From positions 62,001 through 126,000 of the forward strand of contig RZUM01000005.1 in assembly GCA_004193205.1 (NCBI GenBank): a DNA stretch of 64,000 nt, written 5' to 3'. The position numbers and the translations under genes were made by a program. Source of the DNA: Gordonia sediminis. GTDB lineage: Bacteria > Actinomycetota > Actinomycetes > Mycobacteriales > Mycobacteriaceae. Below the pieces are notes generated by a model. The model saw nothing but the letters and a program-made list of their open reading frames with translations. It had not been told where the DNA came from and searched no databases. Position 1 is the first letter of the stretch. Each line of letters starts with the position of its first letter. Below, piece by piece: positions 9,086-19,976 of the stretch.

Positions 9086-10600
9086 CCCCATCGTCAACAT
9101 CGTCGGCCTGTCGAAGACCTTCGGCACCAACACCGTCCTGAACGACGTCGGACTGACCATTCACGCCGGCGAGGTGCACGGCCTGCTCGGCGAGAACGGC
9201 TCGGGCAAGTCCACGCTCACAAGGTGCTCGCCGGTTTCCACGCCCCCGACCCCGGGGCCGCGCTGCAGGTGCGTGGCCGCGACGTGGCGCTGCCCATCGC
9301 CTCGGGTGGGTTCCGCGACCTCGGCATCAGCTTCGTCCACCAGGACCTCGCGTTGGTTCCCGACATCTCGGTCGTCGAGAACCTGCTGCGTGGGATCGGC
9401 GGTCGCGGGATCGCGGCCGTGGATCTCCTGGCGGCAGGAAAAGGACTCTGCCCGTGCGTTGTTCGCCGCCTACGGCATCGACCTCGACCCCGATGCGCCG
9501 GTGTCGTCGTTGAGCGCGACCGAACGCGCGCTGCTCGCGATCCTGCGGGCGGTGGAGGAACTCGGCGATCGTCGGACCCTGCTGGTGCTCGACGAACCGA
9601 CCGTGTTCCTCCCCCGTGAGGGCACCGACCTGTTGTTCTCGGTGGTCCGCGAGATCGTGGCGGACCGCAAGGCAGCGGTGCTGTTCGTGTCGCACGACCT
9701 CGACGAGGTGCTCGACCACACCGACCGCGTGACCATCCTGCGCGACGGGCTATCGCAGGGCACCCACCGCACCGACGGGCTCACCGCGGCCTCACTCATC
9801 GACCTGATCGTCGGGCGTGCCCTCGACGGAGAACACCACGCCGGCACCGGCCGCGTGTTCGCCGGTGTACCGCCGCTGGCGCAGGTGAGCGGACTCGTGA
9901 CGCCCGCCGTGGACGGTATCGACTTCGCCGTCCGGCCCGGAGAGATCGTGGGGCTCACCGGCATCGCCGGATCGGGGTACGACGACATCCTGCCCGCACT
10001 CTACGGCGCGGTACGCGCCCGCTCCGGAGATCTCTCCCTAGGTGCGACCAGGATGCCACTTCCGTCGATCACGCCGATCGACGCGCTCGACGCCGGCGTG
10101 GTCTACGTGCCGCCGGACCGCAAGATCGAGGGCAGCGCACCGGAACTCACCGTCGCGGAGAATGTGACGCTGCCGGTGCTGGGGCGGTTGGTGAAACCCC
10201 GGGTGCTCAACGGTCTCGCCGCCCGCATCGCCGACCAGTGCGATGTCCGGCCCCGCGACCCGCAGGCGACCTACGGGTCGTTGTCGGGCGGCAACCAACA
10301 GAAGGCGCTCTCGGCAAGTGGCTGCAGACCGATCCCCGGCTGGTGCTGCTCGCCGAACCCACCCAAGGCGTGGATGTGGGTGCCCGCGCCCGCATCTTCG
10401 AGATGCTTCGCGACACCGCCGCCGGCGGCGCCGGGATCGTCGTCGCCAGTTCCGATTACGAACAGCTCTCGGTGCTCTGCGACCGGGTGATCGTGCTGTC
10501 GCACGGTCGGATCGTCGCCGAGCTCACCGGCGAACTCCTTGCCAAACACCACATTTCCGACACCGTTCTCGGCTCGACTCGAGAGGCAGTGAAAGCCTGA
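9072..10600 (+). pseudogene. RbsA/MglA-like double ABC ATPase with three frameshifts
   Basis: The GTG at 9072 overlaps the binding-protein end by 14 bases. NBD1 begins normally with Walker A GENGSGKST, then one base is missing at about 9220 (CTC-A-C-AAG where CTCATCAAG is expected). The next segment (VLAGFHAPDPG, SFVHQDLALVPDI) is in another frame until about 9440, where a compensating +1 change returns to REKDSARALF-like sequence, Walker B LLVLDEPT and the second domain. A third shift near 10310 falls just after the NBD2 signature LSGGNQQK. All motifs of a 500-residue ribose-type ATPase can be recovered by correcting the three sites, so this is recent decay or poor sequence, not a shuffled gene. 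Confidence 0.88.
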
Positions 10601-11427
10601 TGTCCGTCACACTCAACACCGCCACCGAAACCACGGACCTGCCCGACCCGGTCGGCGAGACCCCGCGTCGACGCGTAACGATCGGCCCGTTTTTGGAGAA
10701 GTACGCCCTGGTGATCGCCCTCGTGGCCGTCGTCGCGGTGTTCAGTCTGCTGCGCCCGGAGGTCTACCCCACCGCCAGCAACCTGCAGAACGTACTCGGT
10801 TCGCAAGCCGTGCTGCTCATCCTCGCGCTGGGATTGATCGTCCCGCTCACCGCGGGCGAGTTCGACCTGTCGAGCGTGTCGACGATGTCGTTGTCGGCGA
10901 TGACCATCGCGGTGCTCAACGTGCAGCACGACTGGTCGCCGCTGTCCTCGATCGCGATCGCGCTGCTGGCCGCGCTGCTCGTGGGCCTGATCAACGCCGT
11001 ACTCGTGGCCCGGCTGCAGATCGACTCGTTCATCGCGACACTCGGCAGCGGAACCGTCGTCCTCGGGGTGGTGCAGTGGATCTCGCACTCGACGTCGGTC
11101 ACCGGGATCGACTCGGCGCTGGTCGACCGACTCGCCGGCATCGTGTACGCCGGCATGCTGGGCGGGGCCGACCCATCGTCGGGACAGTCGTTCATGCTCC
11201 CGGCATTCGGGGCCGCCTTCCTCGGCGCCACCGCGATCATCCCCGGGCGGTTCAACGCCTTCGGCACCCTCATCGCGGTCTACTTCCTCGTCGCCGGGGT
11301 CGTCGGCCTGCAGATGCTGGGGGCGGCCAGCTTCGTCCAGCAACTCTTCTACGGCGGGGCCCTGATCGTCGCGGTCGCGTTGTCGGGTGCCGTCCGGCGC
11401 CGGACCGCCTCCCGGTCAGCGGCATGA
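10600..11427 (+). pseudogene. RbsC-like ABC permease with in-frame internal deletion
   Basis: The ATG at 10600 overlaps the ATPase stop. The frame is open for 275 residues but the family usually has 320-350. The first half (VIALVAVVAVFSLLRPEVYP to ATLGSGTVVLGVVQWISHS) and the last part (YAGMLGGADPSSGQSFMLPAFGAAFLGAT onward, given here in pieces) are well conserved; between GIDSALVD and LAGIVYAG the two membrane segments and the cytoplasmic EAA-like loop (GRxLxxxGxNxxAAxxSGI in relatives) are missing. The junction lies near 11120-11135. Without the coupling loop the protein should not work with its ATPase, so I call it a pseudogene although no stop codon intervenes. Confidence 0.75.
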
Positions 11428-11462
11428 CTTCTTGTGCAACCCACCGTCTCCACCAACATTAG

Positions 11463-13726
<2,264 letters not shown>

Positions 13727-13801
13727 CCGGGCGGATGCGTCGGCGACGGACGTGTGGGCGACAACCGACGGCGCACGGCGTCTGGGCTAGGAGAATGCTG
13801 A

Positions 13802-13822
13802 GCACAGACCACCGATCTGTGC
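13802..13822. promoter_or_regulatory. Inverted repeat upstream of the FNT channel
   Basis: GCACAGA (13802-13808) and TCTGTGC (13816-13822) form a perfect 7-bp-armed inverted repeat with a 7-base spacer, ending 12 bases before the ATG at 13835. Its position fits a repressor site or a 5'-leader hairpin; no protein is assigned. Confidence 0.4.
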
Positions 13823-13834
13823 CACGGTTGTCAT

Positions 13835-14713
13835 ATGAGCAGCCCCGAGTTCGATGTGAACAAGCTGTTCCCCGGGAAGTTCTTCATCTCCACCGCGCTC
13901 GACGCGCTGGAATCGAAGAACAAGATGACCGGGCATCTGCGCCGTCGCTACATCCAGCGGGCGGCGATGGCCGGTGTCCTCATCGGGATGTTCTACCTGA
14001 TCAACTACACGATCATCGGTGCCTTCGACTCGATGGGCAACAACCCCGACCAGCTGCACGTGGTCGGCAAGCTCATCGGGGCGCTGGCGTTCGGGTGGGC
14101 CCTGGTCTTCATCTACTACACGAAGTCCGAGCTGCTCACCTCGAACATGATGATCGTGTCGATCGGCATCTACTACCGGCGCATCACGGCGACGCGGATC
14201 GTGCGCATCCTGGGGTACTGCTACCTCGGCAACATCATCGGCGGCCTGTTCTTCGCCGCTCTGCTACGCGGCACGACCCTCGCCCAGGGTGGGGTTCTCG
14301 ACGCCATGAACCACTCCGTCGCCGTCAAAACCGGTTACCTTTCCGAGGGCTGGTCGGGCTGGCTCGACCTGTTCATCCGGGCGATCCTGTGCAACTTGAT
14401 GATCAATATCGCGATGCTGCTGGTCTACAACGGTTATCTCAAGGAGGACATCGCCAAGGTGATGGCGATGATCACCTCGGTCTTCGTCTTCGCATTCCTC
14501 GACTTCGAGCACTCGGTCGCGAACACCGTCCTATTCATGATGGTCGGCCTGCAAGACGGCGGTAGCGTCCCCGTCGGCCCCGCCTTCGGCAACCTCGGGA
14601 TCGTGTTGCTGGGCAACCTGGTCGGCGGTGGTGTGCTCATCGGCTTCTACTACGCGTGGGTCAACGACGAACGCGACACCCACCTGCCGAATCTGCGTCG
14701 GCACCGGGAGTGA
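13835..14713 (+). CDS. Formate/nitrite transporter (FNT) family channel
   Basis: A 292-residue polytopic membrane protein with about six hydrophobic segments, the FNT/FocA-NirC architecture. The central-histidine signature of the family is present as FEHSVANT near residue 228, and KSELLTSN near residue 98 corresponds to the conserved omega-loop region. The CN-W-V motif of bacterial FocA/NirC is here CNLMINIAM, which is divergent, so formate or nitrite specificity is uncertain; other small weak acids are possible. The long cytosolic N-terminus is also somewhat unusual. No Shine-Dalgarno sequence is obvious before 13835. Confidence 0.83.
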   Translation: MSSPEFDVNKLFPGKFFISTALDALESKNKMTGHLRRRYIQRAAMAGVLIGMFYLINYTIIGAFDSMGNNPDQLHVVGKLIGALAFGWALVFIYYTKSELLTSNMMIVSIGIYYRRITATRIVRILGYCYLGNIIGGLFFAALLRGTTLAQGGVLDAMNHSVAVKTGYLSEGWSGWLDLFIRAILCNLMINIAMLLVYNGYLKEDIAKVMAMITSVFVFAFLDFEHSVANTVLFMMVGLQDGGSVPVGPAFGNLGIVLLGNLVGGGVLIGFYYAWVNDERDTHLPNLRRHRE

Positions 14714-14723
14714 ACCCTCGCAG

Positions 14724-15149
14724 TCACATCGTCGTGGCCTGGTCGTTGTCCTTCACCGCACCCCAGCCGTACCACCGTTCGATCTGCATCACCGCCGTCG
14801 TCCGGGGACGCACCCGCTCTGCGTACTCGTTTCCGGTGTAGTGCCGCGAGATCCGGTCGATGTCGGCCAGTCCGTCGTCGTCGCGGAACTCCACGACGCT
14901 CCCGATGAGCGTGACCTGGGTGTACCAGTCCCCGTCGTCGAGGACGGTCAGTGTGACGCGGGGATCCCGGCGCAGGTGACGCAGCCGGGCACGACCGTTG
15001 TCCAGGCTGAGCAGCACGCGGTCCCCGTCCATCAGATACCACGTCGCGGCGGACACGGGCGCCCCGTCCGAGCGCAGGGTGGCCATCACCGATGGGTTGG
15101 GCTTGGCCAGAATCTCTCTCACAGGCTCCGGGAGCGGTGGTTTCGACAT
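14724..15149 (-). CDS. PPOX-class (split beta-barrel) flavin/F420-dependent protein
   Basis: The ATG at 15149 has AAAGGAT upstream and gives 141 residues, the typical size of the TIGR03618/Rv1155-like group. Recognisable parts are MATLRSDGAPVSAATWY, VLLSLDNGRARLRHL and DPRVTLTVLD, the conserved strand pattern of pyridoxamine-phosphate-oxidase-like barrels. Members bind FMN or F420 and mostly act as F420-dependent reductases in mycobacteria and relatives; true PNP oxidase activity is unlikely at this length. It is convergent with the FNT gene with a 10-base gap. Confidence 0.83.
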   Translation of the reverse strand: MSKPPLPEPVREILAKPNPSVMATLRSDGAPVSAATWYLMDGDRVLLSLDNGRARLRHLRRDPRVTLTVLDDGDWYTQVTLIGSVVEFRDDDGLADIDRISRHYTGNEYAERVRPRTTAVMQIERWYGWGAVKDNDQATTM

Positions 15150-15313
15150 CAGGCATCCTTTCGAAGGTTGTCGGCCAGACATTGCTCGGCTACCCGCATC
15201 CTGCCACCCGAAGCTGTCTGACGAGGTTCGGTTCGCCGTCCAGGAAAGCAACGCGCGCACTGTCTCTCCACGACTCGAGACACACCTCGGGATCCCGCGC
15301 GTAGGCTGATCAC

Positions 15314-16048
15314 GTGCCTGAATCGCTGTCCGGCAAGAGAATCGTCGTCATCGGCGGATCGTCGGGTTTCGGCGAGCGAGTCGCCGAACGCGGGTTGAGG
15401 GCCGGCGCGACGGTGGTCGTCGTCGGCCGTGACAAGGCCAAAGTGAATCGGATTGTCGCGCGGTTCGGCCACGAGTTCGATGATGCGGTGTCCGGAGCGG
15501 CATTCGACGCGACCCATCACCATGCACTCGACCGATTCTTCGATGGAATCGACGAGATCGACCATCTTGTCTCGATGGTCGGCGGCGCGATGTCCGGTGG
15601 ATTCCTGGACTCCACCGAGGAACTCATCCGTTCGACGATCGAGGACAAGTTCTACGCCAACATGGTGATCGCCCGACGCGCCGCACCACACCTCCGAGCG
15701 GGCGGCAGCATGGTGTTCACCGCGGGAGCCGGCGGTCGGCCGCAGGACGCTGCCGGGGCGCTCGTCGGCAATCATGCCATCACGATGATGGTGAGGGGAC
15801 TCGCGGTGGAACTCGCCCCGCATGTCCGCGTGAACGCGGTCGCGCCCGCGTGGACGCCGACCGGACTGTGGCGCGACGTCGCCTCCGAAGAACTCGAACG
15901 CACCCGCGACCAAATGGCCCGAACGATCCCGTTGGGTCGGACCGCGGATCCCGACGAGGTCGCTGCGGCCTACCTCTTCCTGATCGAGTGCGGGTTCATC
16001 ACCGGCCAGACGATCGCCGTCGATGGTGGGGTGTCCCTGACCAGCTGA
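15314..16048 (+). CDS. Short-chain dehydrogenase/reductase lacking the YxxxK pair
   Basis: GTG start at 15314; 244 residues. The Rossmann start VVIGGSSGFGERVAERGL and the ending TGQTIAVDGG are clearly SDR. Where classical members have YxxxK before the helix leading to VRALAVELAP, this protein reads LVGNHAITMMVRGLAVELAP, so both the catalytic tyrosine and lysine are replaced (by L and H in my alignment). NADP(H) binding should remain. It may be a non-catalytic or atypical SDR; members with this deviation exist in actinomycetes. It stands alone, divergent from the PPOX gene. Confidence 0.82.
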   Translation: MPESLSGKRIVVIGGSSGFGERVAERGLRAGATVVVVGRDKAKVNRIVARFGHEFDDAVSGAAFDATHHHALDRFFDGIDEIDHLVSMVGGAMSGGFLDSTEELIRSTIEDKFYANMVIARRAAPHLRAGGSMVFTAGAGGRPQDAAGALVGNHAITMMVRGLAVELAPHVRVNAVAPAWTPTGLWRDVASEELERTRDQMARTIPLGRTADPDEVAAAYLFLIECGFITGQTIAVDGGVSLTS

Positions 16049-16070
16049 GCGCCAGGATCACACCCCTGAT

Positions 16071-16898
16071 CTACGGGCTTTCGCCCGCACCGCTCTCGGC
16101 GGCTCGTTCGGGATCGGCCGACCATTGCGACCACGATCCCGGGAACAATGTCGCCGTGTAGCCCGCGAGTTCGAGCGCGGCGATCTCGTGCGCGGCGTTG
16201 ACGCCGGACCCGCAGTAGGCGATCACGTTGTCGTCGCCGATTCCCAAGGCGGAGAATCGCTCTCGCAATCTATGGGCGGGGAGAAATGTTCCGTCGGGCG
16301 CCAGATTGCCCACGGTCGGGGCACTGATCGCGCCCGGGATGTGACCGGCGCGCGGATCGACGGGCTCGACCTCTCCGCGATACCGTTCGGCCGCACGGGC
16401 ATCCACGATCGTCGCCCGGGTCGACGCAACATCGTCGATATCGACGACGGGCAGATGTCCGGCGCTCAACGTGACGTTCCCCGTCCGCGGCGTGGCGTCC
16501 CCCGACGACAGCCGCAATCCGGCCGCGCTCCAGGCGCCCAGGCCACCGTCGAGCATGCGAACGTCCTGGTGTCCCGCCCAGCGCAGCAACCACCACGCGC
16601 GGGCCGAGGCGAGGTTGCCGGTGTCGTCGTAGACCACCACGCGTGATCCGTCGTCGATGCCCCAGCGTCGTGCCGCGCGCTGCAGGTCGGCGAGTTCCGG
16701 GAGCGGATGCCGGCCCCACTCGGGCGACGGCGGTGCGGCGAGTTCGGTGTCGAGGTCGACGTAGACGGCTCCGGGAATGTGGCCGTCGCGGTAGTGGTCG
16801 TGGCCGTGACGGTCACCGAGCGCCCATCGTACGTCCAGGATCACCGGCGGGTGGTCGGAGAGCATGACCTCGGTCAGTTCGTCGACGCTGATCAGCAT
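16071..16898 (-). CDS. Two-domain sulfurtransferase (rhodanese/3-MST type)
   Basis: A 275-residue protein with two rhodanese domains. The first, inactive domain contains VILDVRWALGD and GHIPGAVYVDLD; the second carries TIVDARAAERYRG, GHIPGAISAPT and the persulfide-forming cysteine C229 in YCGSGVNA. The active loop CGSGVNA is closest to the mercaptopyruvate sulfurtransferase form CGSGVTA rather than the CRxGxT form of thiosulfate sulfurtransferases, so mercaptopyruvate is a fair guess. It is cytosolic and transfers sulfane sulfur to cyanide or thiols. It is followed on the same strand by... nothing coupled; the next minus gene lies upstream at 16926-17720, 27 bases away, and could share its transcript. 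Confidence 0.88.
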   Translation of the reverse strand: MLISVDELTEVMLSDHPPVILDVRWALGDRHGHDHYRDGHIPGAVYVDLDTELAAPPSPEWGRHPLPELADLQRAARRWGIDDGSRVVVYDDTGNLASARAWWLLRWAGHQDVRMLDGGLGAWSAAGLRLSSGDATPRTGNVTLSAGHLPVVDIDDVASTRATIVDARAAERYRGEVEPVDPRAGHIPGAISAPTVGNLAPDGTFLPAHRLRERFSALGIGDDNVIAYCGSGVNAAHEIAALELAGYTATLFPGSWSQWSADPERAAESGAGESP

Positions 16899-16925
16899 GG
16901 CCTCGATCTTGCCACTCGATCGGGG

Positions 16926-17720
16926 TCAGGAGTTTGGCTCGTCGAGCCATGCACCGGGTTCGAGTTCGGTCGCGACGACACCGTGTCGCTCGGCGATCCG
17001 GACGAATTCCGCACCGGGTTCATAGAACATCCTCGGCCGGACCAGCTCCAGCCCGATCGGCCACAGGGTCCCGTAGTGGATCGGCACTGAGCGTGCCGCT
17101 CCCACCACCTCCGCGGCGGTCACGGCGCGCGTCGGGTCCATGTGCCCGACGCCGAGAGTCGGACCCCAGCCACCGACCGGCAACAACGCCAGATCGACGC
17201 CGGACACCCACTGGTCGAGATCCGGGTACACGTCGGTGTCTCCGGCGAAGTACGTGGTCGTGTCGCCGACGATCACGTAGCCGAGCGCCGTGGTCAGATG
17301 CGCTCCGCGACGCCAGCGCCGGCCGTCGTGGTCGGCCGGTACCGCGCGGATGACGACCTCCCCCACGCTGACCTCGTCGCCTGCCGACACCTCGATCAGC
17401 CGCGCACCGAACTCCTGCAGGGCCGGGAACACCACGGGCGCGTTCCGTGGAACGACGATCGGCACCTCGTCGCTGATCTGACGCAGCGACGGGAGGTGGG
17501 TGTGGTCGGCATGCAGGTGCGAAAGCACCACCACGTCGGGGTTGCAAACCTCTGGTTCGGTCGGCATCGGACCGCGCCGACGCCGAAGATGGGCGACCCG
17601 GGCGGTGAGCACCGGGTCGGTGAGCACGGTCGTCGCACGGTCCGTGATCAGCGCGCTCGCATGCCCGAGCCATCGGAGGCGGGGACCGCCGACCCGCCCG
17701 GGACCCGTGATGCCGCTCAT
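16926..17720 (-). CDS. MBL-fold metallo-hydrolase (UlaG/NAPE-PLD-like)
   Basis: Start at ATG 17720, giving 264 residues; the longer open frame is antisense to the next gene. It begins RLRWLGHASALI, holds the metal motif SHLHADHTHLPS near residue 72, and later AVPADHDGRR and YFAGDTDVYPDL, the second-sphere residues of the beta-lactamase_2 group (UlaG, NAPE-PLD-like). The substrate is unknown; lactones or phosphodiesters are typical. It is divergent from the phosphodiesterase at 17755 with only 34 bases between starts, so the two promoters overlap. Confidence 0.84.
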   Translation of the reverse strand: MSGITGPGRVGGPRLRWLGHASALITDRATTVLTDPVLTARVAHLRRRRGPMPTEPEVCNPDVVVLSHLHADHTHLPSLRQISDEVPIVVPRNAPVVFPALQEFGARLIEVSAGDEVSVGEVVIRAVPADHDGRRWRRGAHLTTALGYVIVGDTTTYFAGDTDVYPDLDQWVSGVDLALLPVGGWGPTLGVGHMDPTRAVTAAEVVGAARSVPIHYGTLWPIGLELVRPRMFYEPGAEFVRIAERHGVVATELEPGAWLDEPNS

Positions 17721-17754
17721 CCCACTACCATCCCAAGACGAGCGAAAGGACGCC

Positions 17755-19761
17755 ATGCAGACCACGGCTCGAGTCATCCGTACGGTCATCGAGTTCCTGG
17801 TGCTGTGGATCGCCTCGGCGATCGCGCTCCTCGTGCTCGATGCGCTGCTCGATGGGATCGACCTCGAGTCGACGACCATCGGCGACACCACGACCACATT
17901 GCCCGCCGCCTTGCTCCTCGCCCTCGTATTCGGGTTGCTCAATCGACTCCTCTGGCCCGTGATCGTGCGCGCGATGGCCTGGACCGGTCCGGTCGTGATG
18001 TTCCTGTCGGCGTTCCTCGCCGGCGGTGCCCTGTTGCTGCTGGCGCTCTGGTTGGTACCCGTGGCTACGGTGCACAGCACGCCCGCTGTGTTTGTGATGG
18101 CCGCGGTGTTCGCGGCGTTCATCTCGATCGTCGGCGGCGCCATCGCCGCGCGATCGGACACCTCGTATCGACTCATGCAGGTTCGGCGACAACGTTTTCG
18201 CCGCCGCAACGCCACGGTGAGGGCAGCAGAGCCCGGGCTGTTGTGTTTGCAGATCGACGGGCTGGGTCATGAGGTCCTGCGCCGGGCCATCGCCGACGGC
18301 GTCACGCCGACGCTGGCAAGACTCGTCCGGGAGACCCACCACCTCATCGGTTGGCACACCGACTGGAGCAGCCAGACCGGCGCATCCCAGCTCGGCATCC
18401 TGCACGGCTCCAATCACAATGTTCCGGCGTTCCGCTGGTATGACAAGACGACCCGGACCGTCGCGGTGTTCAGTAATCCCCGCGACAACGAGCAACGCGA
18501 GACCGAACGCGCCGACATCCCCGGTCTGCTCGCCGTCGACGGTGCGAGTCGCGGCAACCTGTTCACCGGCGGCGCCGACGACAACGTGCTGGTGGTCAGC
18601 CGGATGCGGGGCGCACGCCTCGGCGGCGGGGCCGGGTATTCGTCCTACTTCATGGACGTGTCGAACGCACTTCGAACGTTCGTCCGCATGGTCGCGGAGG
18701 TCCAGCGTGAGATCCGTCAGTCGTTGCGGCAGCGGCGCCGCGACGTCCGACCACGTGTCCCGCGCGGCGGTGTCTACCCACTCGTGCGAGCCTTCACGAC
18801 CGTCGTCGCCACCGACATGACCGTGGCCGCCGTGGTGCGCGATCTCATCGACGGCCGCTCCGTCATCTACGCCGACCTGATCGGCTACGACGAGGTTTCC
18901 CATCACTCCGGTCTCTCGCGACCGGAGACCCTTGCCGTGCTGACCAAAATCGACGAGACGGTCCGGCTGCTGCTCGCCGTCGTCGGGCAGGCCGACCGTG
19001 ACTATCGCGTCGTGCTGCTGTCGGATCACGGTCAGAGCCAGGGTGCGACATTCAGCCAGCGTTACGGGGAATCCCTGCGACACCTGGTGCACCGGCTATG
19101 CGGAGACCCCACACCCCACGAACCCGCCGTCGACACCCATCACGCCGATGCGGAGGGCGCACTCTACGCGTCCGCGAGCCTTCATCGCGGCGAGGCGACC
19201 GAGGAGACCATCCCCGACGAGCGGCCCGTCGTCCTGGGGTCGGGCAATCTCGGCCTGATAAGCTTCCCGACCCTTCCCGGCCGCGCAACCACCGCGACCA
19301 TCGAGACCCCCTATCCGGGGTTGATCGATTCGCTGCGCCGCCATCCCGGGATCGGTTTTCTGCTGATCGCGCAACCGGACGGCGGCTCGGTGGTGCTGGG
19401 CGCCGACGGATCGGTCGACCTCGCCGACGGTCAGGTCACCGGAACCGACCCGCTACGCCACTTCGGGCCTGATGCCCTCGACAAGATCCGTCGGACGGAT
19501 TCGTTCGACAACGTCGCCGACATCATGGTCGGCGGTGCCTATTGGCCCGAGACAGACGAGGTCGCCGCCTTCGAGGAGCAGGTCGGGTCGCACGGCGGGA
19601 TGGGCGGGCCGCAGAGCACCCCCTTCCTCCTCTACCCCCGGGTGCTGCCCGAGCCACCTGACCCACTGCACGGCGCGGAGGCTGTGCACGGGGTCCTGGT
19701 TCGATGGCGGGATCTGGGTCACCACGATGATCAGCGTGACGCGGAGAACCAGCCCGCCTGA
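17755..19761 (+). CDS. Membrane protein: phage-holin-like N-terminus fused to an alkaline-phosphatase-superfamily domain
   Basis: GAAAGGA precedes the ATG at 17755; 668 residues. Residues 1-140 hold four hydrophobic segments of the phage_holin_4-like membrane family (FLVLWIASAIALLVL, ALVFGLLNRLLWPVI and two more). After a basic RRQRFRRRN stretch comes a large domain with LLCLQIDGLGHEVL, VIYADLIGYDEVSHHSG and VVLLSDHGQSQGA, which match the metal-binding Asp/His layout of type I phosphodiesterases. The membrane anchor followed by a basic stretch would favour the catalytic part facing the cytosol or envelope depending on topology, which I cannot decide. Such proteins are conserved in actinomycetes; substrate unknown. 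Confidence 0.8.
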   Translation: MQTTARVIRTVIEFLVLWIASAIALLVLDALLDGIDLESTTIGDTTTTLPAALLLALVFGLLNRLLWPVIVRAMAWTGPVVMFLSAFLAGGALLLLALWLVPVATVHSTPAVFVMAAVFAAFISIVGGAIAARSDTSYRLMQVRRQRFRRRNATVRAAEPGLLCLQIDGLGHEVLRRAIADGVTPTLARLVRETHHLIGWHTDWSSQTGASQLGILHGSNHNVPAFRWYDKTTRTVAVFSNPRDNEQRETERADIPGLLAVDGASRGNLFTGGADDNVLVVSRMRGARLGGGAGYSSYFMDVSNALRTFVRMVAEVQREIRQSLRQRRRDVRPRVPRGGVYPLVRAFTTVVATDMTVAAVVRDLIDGRSVIYADLIGYDEVSHHSGLSRPETLAVLTKIDETVRLLLAVVGQADRDYRVVLLSDHGQSQGATFSQRYGESLRHLVHRLCGDPTPHEPAVDTHHADAEGALYASASLHRGEATEETIPDERPVVLGSGNLGLISFPTLPGRATTATIETPYPGLIDSLRRHPGIGFLLIAQPDGGSVVLGADGSVDLADGQVTGTDPLRHFGPDALDKIRRTDSFDNVADIMVGGAYWPETDEVAAFEEQVGSHGGMGGPQSTPFLLYPRVLPEPPDPLHGAEAVHGVLVRWRDLGHHDDQRDAENQPA

Positions 19762-19784
19762 GACGGCGACCGTCGCCGAGGTAG

Positions 19785-19973
19785 GTCTCGACGATGGTTC
19801 TGGAACTGCTCGAACCCCGGTTGCCGGTGGGTACGCTCATCGTCGCGGACAACACGGAGAGCCCCGACCTCAGACCGTACCTCGATCGGGTCCGTAACCC
19901 CGACAACGGCTACACAAGTGTGAACTTCCCAGGCAAGGGCACCGACACCATGGAGCTGTCCTGCCGGGTGTGA
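19785..19973 (+). pseudogene. C-terminal fragment of a class I O-methyltransferase
   Basis: A frame of about 60 codons reads VLELLEPRLPVGTLIVADN, then PDLRPYLDRVRNPDNGYTS and DTMELSCRV-stop at 19973. This is the usual ending of a 220-residue SAM-dependent O-methyltransferase of the caffeoyl-CoA type. A stop codon lies directly upstream in frame (19782-19784) and no SAM-binding motifs are found before it, so only the last quarter survives. It lies in the 215-base gap after the phosphodiesterase and abuts the end of the GntR gene. The break point is about 19785-19793. It is most likely a deletion scar. Confidence 0.72.
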
Positions 19974-19976
19974 TCC

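Noticed and set aside
17755-18175. Prophage holin
   Set aside because: The holin-like membrane part is the N-terminus of a 668-residue phosphodiesterase conserved in actinomycetes; no other phage gene is present.
17725-19092. 455-codon minus-strand frame
   Set aside because: Antisense to the membrane phosphodiesterase; composition of a shadow frame and no motif.
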